Below are positions 29,836 through 36,061 of a stretch of DNA of 36,061 nt, piece by piece. The translations under genes were made by a program, and so were the position numbers. Source of the DNA: JBCDCE01 sp039182515 (GTDB taxonomy: Bacteria > Pseudomonadota > Alphaproteobacteria > Rhodobacterales > Rhodobacteraceae); contig JBCDCE010000041.1 of the NCBI GenBank assembly GCA_039182515.1, positions 1-36,061 on the forward strand. Reading direction: 5' to 3'. Under the pieces are notes generated by a model, which worked only from the letters and a program-made list of their open reading frames with translations, was not told the DNA's origin and did no database searches. Each line of letters opens with the position of its first letter. The stretch's first letter is position 1.

Positions 29836-30513
29836 TCAAGCAGGCGCGCGGTAAGTGCCTCGGGCCTTTAGTATCTCCACGTTCACCGCCTCGCGTGCCA
29901 TGGCCCGTGCAACAGACGGGCGCTTTTGGATCCGCTCCGCATGATCCACGATATTTGGAAACGCCTCCGGCGCAAAATTAACGCTCCGGAGCCGCCACCA
30001 CACCCAAAAGAGATAGGCATCTACAATCGACCAGGCTTCGCCGTACCACCAAGGTCTGTCCGCAAGACGCGCATTGATCATGGCCATCACAGGGATCATG
30101 TCAGTGGTGGCTTTCGAGCGTACGATGTCAAAGGCCAGCTCCGCATCTTCAATGAACTTCACCGGCATGGCCACGCGTGTGAGATGCGGATGCACTGTGC
30201 CTGAAAAGAAGGCGAGGTCCGCGGTCTGCTGCGCGCTTTCAAAGGGATCGTACGTGGCAGGAAGCAAAGCCGCTTCAGGATATATGCGGTGCAGCCAGCT
30301 TAAGATCGCGACGTTTTCCGTGAGCGGCACGCCGTCTACCACCAATACAGGCACTTTGCCTTTTGGGTTCACAGCAAGAAACTCTGGCGATTTTTGCTGG
30401 CCAGACGCCATGCTCAAAAGCTCTGTCTCAAACGGAACGCCAATCTCTTCGAGCGCAATGGTTGGCACACGGGCGCAGCTTCCAGGGGCAACAAACAACT
30501 TTAGCTTTGGCAT
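29836..30513 (-). CDS. Glutathione S-transferase, beta-like
   Basis: 225 aa from ATG 30513 (GGAGA ~7 bases upstream); a longer reading to 30648 lacks a ribosome-binding site. Thioredoxin-fold N-domain: LKLFVAPGSCARVPTIALEE has the Ser-Cys pair near residue 11-12 as in beta-class GSTs, followed by NPKGKVPVLVVDGVPLTENVAIL, the glutathione-binding loop with cis-Pro and the Glu-Asn pair. The C-terminal helical domain follows (~90-215), including DRPWWYGEAWSIVDAYLF. Cytoplasmic; acceptor unknown. Divergent from the TRAP cassette. Confidence 0.9.
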   Translation of the reverse strand: MPKLKLFVAPGSCARVPTIALEEIGVPFETELLSMASGQQKSPEFLAVNPKGKVPVLVVDGVPLTENVAILSWLHRIYPEAALLPATYDPFESAQQTADLAFFSGTVHPHLTRVAMPVKFIEDAELAFDIVRSKATTDMIPVMAMINARLADRPWWYGEAWSIVDAYLFWVWWRLRSVNFAPEAFPNIVDHAERIQKRPSVARAMAREAVNVEILKARGTYRAPA

Positions 30514-30616
30514 GAGGATTCTCCCGTTAAACCTAACGTGGGCGTTAATAATTTCTTGCAAAGCTGACAGCTTCTGACCCATGGTTAAAGAAAAATCGAT
30601 ATTCTGGGAGGAAGTC

Positions 30617-31660
30617 ATGTCGAAAACCCTATTGGCCGGATTGGCCATTGCCTCAAGTTTTGCGCTTAGCGCTCAAGCCCAAAGCTTGTTGACGGCCGAA
30701 ACTGCCGCGCCCACGGGCGTGCCGGGCACGACCGTATTGTCGCTGTCGGAAGCAGCCTCAAAGGCGGGCATCGCGGATATGCAGGTGACCACAGGCCAAA
30801 CGCTCACCAATTCGGTTCAAAACGTGGCTGAAGGCAAAACAGACGTGGCCGCGGCCCCCTTCGTGCTGCCTTTCTTGATGTCGCGCGGCGTGGGCCCCTA
30901 CGCCAACTTGGGCAAAGAAAAGGGCGCAGAACTCGCCGCCAATTTACGGGTGCTTTACACCTATCGTCTGGCCGTTCAGGCGCTTTTTGCCTACGACAGC
31001 AAAAACTTCGGCGGCTACGACAGCATTGAAGGGGCAACAATTTTCAACGGTCCGCCCCGTGGGGCTGCTTTGACAAACGCGCGCAACTTGGTGCGCCTGG
31101 CCACTGGGCTGGAAGACGGCAAGGGCTACACCGGCATCCAAGTCAACTGGGGCCAAGCGGTGAAAACCATTCAGGACGGCTCGTCTGACGCCATGGTTTT
31201 GCCGATTGCCTTTCCCGATGGGCGTATGACCCAAGCTGTGTCTTCTGGTGCCATGACGCTCTGGTCGTTGCCGAAGGATATTTTTGAAAGCGAAGGCTTC
31301 CAAAAGATCGGCAATGTCCCAGGCACTGTCACCGTAAGCCTAACACCGGCTGAAACAGCCTATGCAGATGGGATCACAGTCCTCTCCGAAGACGATAATT
31401 TCCGCGGTCCAGGCACTGTCGGTGGCGAAGTTGTCAACAAGGACATGAGCTTTGACATGGCCAAAGCGCTCACCAAAGCCTTCCTCGACAACCTGGAAAG
31501 CGTTTACATGGCCAAAGCGCCCTTTATGAAAAACGCTTGGCTCGGAGAAGTGGACATTGAACTCACAGACATGTGCAAAGGCAACCCGCTCAAGTATCAC
31601 CCCGGTGCTGTTGCGGCTTGGGAGGAAGCTGGCTTCACCCTGCCAGACTGCGCCAAATAA
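30617..31660 (+). CDS. TAXI-family TRAP transporter substrate-binding protein
   Basis: 347 aa from ATG 30617, with GGGAGGAA 4-5 bases upstream. Signal peptide 1-21 (SAQA-QS). Periplasmic TAXI-type receptor: QTLTNSVQNVAEGKTDVAAA, then IFNGPPRGAALTNARNLVRL and QVNWGQAVKTIQDGSSDAMV are the usual binding-site blocks. Two Cys near the end (MCKGN, LPDCAK) may form a disulfide. It hands its ligand to the membrane subunit encoded 70 bp downstream. TAXI ligands are poorly known (glutamate-like acids and others), so the substrate is open. Confidence 0.88.
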   Translation: MSKTLLAGLAIASSFALSAQAQSLLTAETAAPTGVPGTTVLSLSEAASKAGIADMQVTTGQTLTNSVQNVAEGKTDVAAAPFVLPFLMSRGVGPYANLGKEKGAELAANLRVLYTYRLAVQALFAYDSKNFGGYDSIEGATIFNGPPRGAALTNARNLVRLATGLEDGKGYTGIQVNWGQAVKTIQDGSSDAMVLPIAFPDGRMTQAVSSGAMTLWSLPKDIFESEGFQKIGNVPGTVTVSLTPAETAYADGITVLSEDDNFRGPGTVGGEVVNKDMSFDMAKALTKAFLDNLESVYMAKAPFMKNAWLGEVDIELTDMCKGNPLKYHPGAVAAWEEAGFTLPDCAK

Positions 31661-31730
31661 GCCCTAAAATCCCTCACTGGGCGCGCCAACTGATGCGCCC
31701 GGTGGATCCCTCTTTGAAAGCGAAGTTCTG

Positions 31731-34091
31731 ATGTCTGACGCCGATGCCACGGCTGCGCCAAAACCTATGCAAAAACAGGATTTTGGCCTGAAACTGGTTT
31801 ATATCCTGACCCTCTTTATGGTCATTGTAGGGCTGTTTAATTCGACCCCAGGCATCCCAGGCTACGACGACTTCGCCAGCCAAATCACGGCGCAAATTAC
31901 AGGTCAAGATGGGCTGCTTCTGCGCAAGTTCCCGTTCGAATGGTTTTACCCGTTTTTCTTCGTTCTTATGATGCTGATCGTTGCGCTCAAACACTCCATG
32001 TGGCGCGATTGGAAAGATAAGTCTCCACTCCGGCGCGGCTTTGGGCTTTTTCTCGACATTGCGCTCGTGACAATGGCTGTCGTGATCGCGCTCACCTATC
32101 TCACGGAAATCGAAGCGGTGTGCTTCATTGACCGCATCACCGGCACCCGCGAAGCCCTAATTGCGCAAAGCCTACAAGCTGAGATCGAGATGGCTGAGCT
32201 TTTGGGCATGCCAGCCCCCACCACAGTGGATGATCCACAGTGCGTGGGCAACACGGGCGGGCTTTTGGTGCTGATTGTAGGCGTCGCAGTGGTCGTTTTC
32301 CTATCCTACAACGTCAAGGTCTGGGGCCTGCCACTCGTAATCGTCGCGATTTTGATCTCCGCCTACACCATCCTTACGGTTCTCGTTTGGTACTTTTACG
32401 GCACCGAAGACATCAACAAATACCTGGTGACCAAACTGGCGGGCGAGCCGCGCATGTTGGCTGATGGCCGCCCCCGCGTTCATGATATTTTGGTCAACAA
32501 TTCCTCGGGCCTTTTGGGCCGTTTTATGGATATTCTGCTCAACACGATCTTTCCCTATTTGGTGCTGGGCTCACTTTTTGGCACGTCAGCAGGCGGGCGC
32601 TCGCTGATCAAGCTCTCATTTCGTTGGACGCGGCATCTCAGGGGCGGTCCGGCCCATGCGGCGATTGTCTCCTCGGCCATGTTCGGCACAATCTCCGGCG
32701 GGCCAATTGTAAACGTGCTCTCCACGGGCGTTTTAACCATCCCGATGATGCTCAAGCGTGGCTTTTCCAAGGTTTTTGCGGGCGGTGTGGAAGCCGCCGC
32801 CTCGTCGGGTGGGTCAATTATGCCCCCCGTCATGGGCGTTGCCGCCTTTGTTTTGGCCTCGCTCACGAGCGTGCCTTACTCCAGCGTCATTGTGGCCGCG
32901 ATCATTCCGGCCATCGCCTATTTCTTCTGTCTCTTCCTCTCGGCGGTCTTTCAGTCGCGCAAACAAAGCATCGAGGCCATTGGCGAGATCACGGACGACA
33001 TGCGCTTAGAGCGCCAAGACTTCTTGAACCTCTTGATGATCTTTGGCCCGATCCTCACAATCCTAGTGCTTTTGGTGATGCCTAAAGACGCCGTGGGCTG
33101 TGGCCTCTTCGGTGGTATCTTGGGCGCGGAGCGCATTTTCACCGAAAGCGGCTGTCAGATCCAAAGCCTCAGCTGGTTCTTAGCAACGGTGCAAAACTCC
33201 GCTGGCGCTGCGGGCTCGGCTGGCTGGTGGGCGGTGATGCTGCTCTTGGGGTTGCTCTTTTTGGATCCAGACGTGCGCGCGCAGCCTAAAAAGATCCTTG
33301 ATGCGCTCTCTGGAGCAGGGACCTTAATCGCCACGCTCTATCTGATGTTCTTGGCGGTTTCGATCATCGACTTTTGTCTCTCGTTCACGGGTCTGCCGGT
33401 ATTTTTATCTCTGGACGTGTTGGCCTGGCTCAATTCGCTGAACTTTGGCGACGGCGGCTCGACCTACTTCCAATTCCTCGCCCTGTTGCTCACCATGCTC
33501 CTCGCGGTCCTTTTGGGCATGGGGATGCCGGCCGTGCCCGCCTATATCAACGCAGCCCTTTTGATGGGGCCGGTGTTGGCGGGGTTGGGGCTGTCGATCT
33601 TCTCGGCCCATATGTTCATCTTTTACTTCGCCGTGGCCTCCGCGATCACGCCCCCTGTGGCATTGGCCGCTTTTGCCGCCGCCACGATCACAAAAGCAGA
33701 GCCTATGGCCACAGGCTTTTCGGCCGTGAAGTCCGGCATCGTGATCTTCATCGTGCCGTTTATCTTCGCCTTTTATCCCGAGATGCTCCTGATCACGGAG
33801 GCGGTTTTGGATCCAAGCTCACCAGGCGGCACCGGCTTTTTGCCGGGCTATGACGGCGAGCTACAGATCGGCGGCTTGGCCCTCCTGCTCGCGCGGCTTG
33901 TCTTGGCGCTCTACCTTTTGTCGTCAGCCCTTGCAGGCTACGACAGATCGGCTCTGAGCCTATGGGAGATCGCGCTGCGTTTGGCGCTCGCAGTGTTCGT
34001 GATGTTCAAGATCGAGGCGGTATACCTGGCCAGCGCGGGTCTCGCGGTCGTCTATCTGCTCTATCACAACACGCGGAGAGCGCATGGCTAA
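31731..34091 (+). CDS. Fused 4TM/12TM TRAP transporter permease (TAXI type)
   Basis: 786 aa, about 18 membrane helices. The N-terminal ~260 residues play the small (DctQ-like) subunit, and the rest is the large DctM-like transport unit: HAAIVSSAMFGTISGGPIVN, ASSGGSIMPPVMGVAAF, MGMPAVPAYINAALLMGPVL and SAITPPVALAAFAAATI are diagnostic. Acts as an ion-coupled secondary uptake system with the preceding binding protein. The insertions with Cys pairs around residues 130-170 and 450-480 (VGCGLFGG, SGCQIQ) are unusual and could be disulfide-linked periplasmic loops. The stop overlaps the sulfatase start by 8 bp. Confidence 0.92.
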   Translation: MSDADATAAPKPMQKQDFGLKLVYILTLFMVIVGLFNSTPGIPGYDDFASQITAQITGQDGLLLRKFPFEWFYPFFFVLMMLIVALKHSMWRDWKDKSPLRRGFGLFLDIALVTMAVVIALTYLTEIEAVCFIDRITGTREALIAQSLQAEIEMAELLGMPAPTTVDDPQCVGNTGGLLVLIVGVAVVVFLSYNVKVWGLPLVIVAILISAYTILTVLVWYFYGTEDINKYLVTKLAGEPRMLADGRPRVHDILVNNSSGLLGRFMDILLNTIFPYLVLGSLFGTSAGGRSLIKLSFRWTRHLRGGPAHAAIVSSAMFGTISGGPIVNVLSTGVLTIPMMLKRGFSKVFAGGVEAAASSGGSIMPPVMGVAAFVLASLTSVPYSSVIVAAIIPAIAYFFCLFLSAVFQSRKQSIEAIGEITDDMRLERQDFLNLLMIFGPILTILVLLVMPKDAVGCGLFGGILGAERIFTESGCQIQSLSWFLATVQNSAGAAGSAGWWAVMLLLGLLFLDPDVRAQPKKILDALSGAGTLIATLYLMFLAVSIIDFCLSFTGLPVFLSLDVLAWLNSLNFGDGGSTYFQFLALLLTMLLAVLLGMGMPAVPAYINAALLMGPVLAGLGLSIFSAHMFIFYFAVASAITPPVALAAFAAATITKAEPMATGFSAVKSGIVIFIVPFIFAFYPEMLLITEAVLDPSSPGGTGFLPGYDGELQIGGLALLLARLVLALYLLSSALAGYDRSALSLWEIALRLALAVFVMFKIEAVYLASAGLAVVYLLYHNTRRAHG

Positions 34092-35628
34092 GCGCCCGAA
34101 CTTCATCCTCTTCATCACCGATCAACAGCGCGCGGATTATCTGGGTTGCATGGGCCATCCCGTGCTCAAAACCCCCAACATTGATGCGATTGCGGATCAA
34201 GGCACAAAGTGGAACCGGTTTTATGTGGCAAGCCCCGTCTGCATGCCCAACCGTTCCAGCTTCATGACCTGCCGGATGCCCTCGAGCCACGGTGTACGTT
34301 GCAATGGCATTCCATTGGATAAGCGCAATGTCTCCTTCGTGGATCTGTTGCGGGATGCTGGCTATAAAACAGCGCTGATCGGAAAAAGCCATTTGCAAAA
34401 TTTCTCAGGGATGCCGCCAACCCTGCCGCGCCCCGAAGCGCCCGAAGGCTACCATCGCCCGAGCCCAGAGCTGAGCGAAGCGGTGCGCCATGATCTGGCA
34501 AGCTATAGCGCAGAAGAACCAGGCAAAGACGCTTGGGACGTCCCCACACCCTTTTACGGCTTTGACCACGTTGAGCTTGTCACGCGGCATGGGGCGCGCA
34601 ATGAGGGCAATTACCGTGAGTGGCTTTTAGAGCGCGAGCCGGATCCCGATAGGTTCCTAGGCCCCCAAAACCAACTCCCGCACGACTACACCTGCCCTCA
34701 AGCCATCCGCACGGCCCTGCCGGAGGAGCTTTACGGCACAACCTATATTGCCGAGCGCGCCGAGGCGTTTTTGGAAGCGCATAAAGACAGCGACCAGCCG
34801 TTTTTCCTCATGGTCTCCTTTCCCGATCCGCACCATCCGTTCAATCCGCCCGGCAAGTATTGGGACATGTATAAGCCCGAAGACATGGCAATTCCGGCAG
34901 CTTTTGAAGCGGATGGCTGGACCCCGACGCCCAATGTCACTGGCATCATGCAAGACCGCACTGAGGGCCGCGCGAACCTGCGCGGCATGGGCGCAATTGG
35001 CACAAGTGTGCAAGAAGCTCTTGAAGCGCGCGCGCTCACCTGTGGGATGATCTCGATGATCGACGACGCCGTGGGCCGCGTGCGCGCGCATCCAAACGCT
35101 GGCTCTGCCGTGACGATCTTTACCACGGATCATGGCGATCACTTGGGCGATCACAAAATGCTCTTTAAAGGGGCGGCGGCCTATGAAGAGGTCACGCGGG
35201 TACCGTTCATTTGGTCGGATCCAGAAAACCCCAGCCAAGGCGAAACCGATGAGATCGGTCAAACGCACGACATTGGCACCACCATTCTGGACCGCGCCAA
35301 AATTGCTCCGGCGATTGGCATGCAGGGGCGCTCGCTCCTTAAAGGCGGGCGCGAGGTCGCCTTTATCCAATACGACCACCAATCAGAGGTCCCAGGCTTG
35401 GGCCGCCCCCCGCGCGTGCACACCCTGCGCACTGATCGCTGGCGGTTGTCGCTCTTTGATCAAGCGGAATGGGGCGAGCTTTACGATCTTGAAACGGATC
35501 CCAACGAGCTCGACAATCTCTGGGACAACCCCGCACACGCAGGCCAAAAAGCAGAGCTGATTGATGCCTTGGCCCGCCAAGAGATCGCCTGCGTGGACAG
35601 CGCCCCGTTCCCAACGGGGCATGCCTAA
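34084..35628 (+). CDS. Cytoplasmic type I sulfatase / phosphonate monoester hydrolase-like
   Basis: 514 aa, ATG within the last codons of the permease gene. Metal-site FILFITDQQRADYLG (7-21), formylglycine motif VCMPNRSSFMTC with Cys53-x-Pro55-x-Arg57 (C-x-P-x-R), GKSHL (Lys101, His103), and TDHGDHLGDHKMLFKG around 350. No signal peptide, so it acts in the cytoplasm on something that has been imported, unlike most periplasmic sulfatases. The overlap with the TRAP permease gene makes that transporter the obvious source. It needs a formylglycine-generating enzyme encoded elsewhere. Could be a choline-sulfatase-like, arylsulfatase or phosphonate/phosphodiester hydrolase; sequence alone does not decide. 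Confidence 0.9.
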   Translation: MAKRPNFILFITDQQRADYLGCMGHPVLKTPNIDAIADQGTKWNRFYVASPVCMPNRSSFMTCRMPSSHGVRCNGIPLDKRNVSFVDLLRDAGYKTALIGKSHLQNFSGMPPTLPRPEAPEGYHRPSPELSEAVRHDLASYSAEEPGKDAWDVPTPFYGFDHVELVTRHGARNEGNYREWLLEREPDPDRFLGPQNQLPHDYTCPQAIRTALPEELYGTTYIAERAEAFLEAHKDSDQPFFLMVSFPDPHHPFNPPGKYWDMYKPEDMAIPAAFEADGWTPTPNVTGIMQDRTEGRANLRGMGAIGTSVQEALEARALTCGMISMIDDAVGRVRAHPNAGSAVTIFTTDHGDHLGDHKMLFKGAAAYEEVTRVPFIWSDPENPSQGETDEIGQTHDIGTTILDRAKIAPAIGMQGRSLLKGGREVAFIQYDHQSEVPGLGRPPRVHTLRTDRWRLSLFDQAEWGELYDLETDPNELDNLWDNPAHAGQKAELIDALARQEIACVDSAPFPTGHA

Positions 35629-35728
35629 AGATTTTTGGTCAAACCATCGCGTTTGCCTGTTTGAAAGTCACCTGAGGGAGCTAGTCGGATTGGCCCGGAA
35701 CAAAGGCACGCAGTGCCGCCGGGCCGCG

Positions 35729-35752
35729 CCCGACCTCCCGGATGGGAGGGCG
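35729..35752. repeat. GC-rich palindrome CCTCCC-GGAT-GGGAGG in a larger inverted repeat
   Basis: Perfect 6-bp stem 35734-35739/35744-35749 with a GGAT loop, extended outward by GCGCCC/GGGCGC-type pairing with slippage. Preceded by CCGGGCCG. The surrounding motif CCCGACC next to a C/G hairpin resembles 25610-25634. It is likely an extragenic palindromic element that doubles as a terminator for the TRAP-sulfatase operon. Confidence 0.5.
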
Positions 35753-35890
35753 CATTGGTTGGTCGCAAGGAACACCGGCAGTTTGGGGACGAGTTTGGCT
35801 GCTATAAAGCGCGCCGAACGAAAGTCTGAGGCGCCCACCCGAGGTCGTTCACGCCCCTCGATTCAGAAGTGCTGGTAATCTCACTTACCG

Positions 35891-35905
35891 TTAACCGCCC
35901 AGTAA
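35891..35905 (+). promoter_or_regulatory. Near-consensus CtrA-type box upstream of comM
   Basis: TTAA-CCGCCCA-GTAA matches TTAA-N7-TTAA in seven of eight fixed positions. It ends 46 bp before the comM ATG, nearly the same distance as the perfect box before dprA. Confidence 0.45.
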
Positions 35906-35951
35906 CCATGTTTACCAATGATCGCACCGTTAACGATGCGAGGTGCGGAAG

Positions 35952-36061
35952 ATGGTGGCGCGGGCCTACACAGTCGCGTTTGAGGGTGTGGATGCCCGCA
36001 TGGTTGAAGTGCAATGCGCCGTCACCCCCGGCCTTCCGGCGTTTTCACTCGTCGGCCTGCC
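35952..36061 (+). CDS. comM: ComM/YifB Mg-chelatase-like ATPase, N-terminal 36 codons only
   Basis: Runs off the right edge. ATG 35952 is preceded by AGGTGCGGAAG. The visible residues (MVARAYTVAFEGVDARMVEV, then QCAVTPGLPAFSLVGL) are the conserved start of ComM/YifB: V-E-V-x-C in the first strand, then GLPxFxxVGLP. ComM is a hexameric helicase-like AAA+ protein that extends branch migration during integration of taken-up DNA. The presence of dprA 6 kb upstream, also with a CtrA-type box, agrees with a shared DNA-recipient role. Confidence 0.9.
   Translation, partial: MVARAYTVAFEGVDARMVEVQCAVTPGLPAFSLVGL

Larger units (their letters stand above)
35629..35951. other. Spacer before comM with palindrome and CtrA-like box
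   Basis: 323 bp without a believable gene. It holds a nested GC-rich palindrome (35729-35752), possibly ending the sulfatase transcript, and the presumed comM promoter with a near-consensus CtrA box. ACCGTTAAC occurs twice (35888-35896 and 35928-35936). Confidence 0.5.

Overview
The window reads as one chromosomal segment of an alphaproteobacterium of the Rhodobacterales (Roseobacter group). The grounds are a Tad pilus locus with Rhodobacterales-type Flp pilins, TAXI-type TRAP transport genes, moderately high GC with one clear low-GC exception, perfect or near CtrA-type boxes (TTAA-N7-TTAA) next to dprA and comM, and family-level similarity of the housekeeping genes. No tRNA, rRNA, CRISPR array, transposase or phage gene was recognised.

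Layout. 1-5649 (minus strand) is the distal part of a Tad/Flp pilus locus, in transcription order: two nearly identical Flp pilins, a third divergent pilin too short for usual gene-size cut-offs, cpaB, cpaC secretin, an OmpA-like lipoprotein, a strong terminator, cpaE/tadZ, and the first codons of cpaF/tadA running off the left edge. 6027-8305 (plus) is a secreted lytic transglycosylase translationally coupled to a HAD-UbiA fusion. 8449-11499 (minus) is an operon of a polyprenol flippase-like membrane protein, a DprE1-like FAD oxidase and a DprE2-like reductase. With the HAD-UbiA protein these supply every enzymatic step of decaprenyl-phosphoryl-arabinose synthesis as known from mycobacteria, here in a Gram-negative. 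11683-13701 (minus) is an aldonolactone-oxidase-like flavoprotein with a 140-residue charged single-helix N-terminus. 13819-15910 (minus) is a selenium-binding protein/methanethiol oxidase homologue paired with a six-helix His/Met-rich membrane protein.

16043-19167 holds a DMT permease (plus), then on the minus strand a 3-oxoacid CoA-transferase pair, a small membrane protein and a small GNAT. 19256-24418 (minus) has two exported enzymes: a trypsin-like protease with an Ig/CBM-like tail and a GH9 glucanase-like protein with RTX repeats and probably a TTG start. 24845-25784 is a low-GC insert with one orphan gene and a GC-rich structured element. 25923-29731 (minus) is topA, interrupted by an in-frame stop just before its basic tail, and dprA. 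A beta-like GST follows (minus), then a plus-strand cassette of TAXI binding protein, fused TRAP permease and a cytoplasmic formylglycine sulfatase. The window ends in the first codons of comM.

Themes. The most interesting unit is the polyprenyl-phosphate arabinose module with its fused phosphatase-like domain and neighbouring helix-tagged flavoprotein. Next are the interrupted topA, the CtrA boxes shared by two competence/GTA-recipient genes, and the SBP56 gene paired with a candidate copper-handling membrane protein. All functions are by family recognition by eye; no database search was run.
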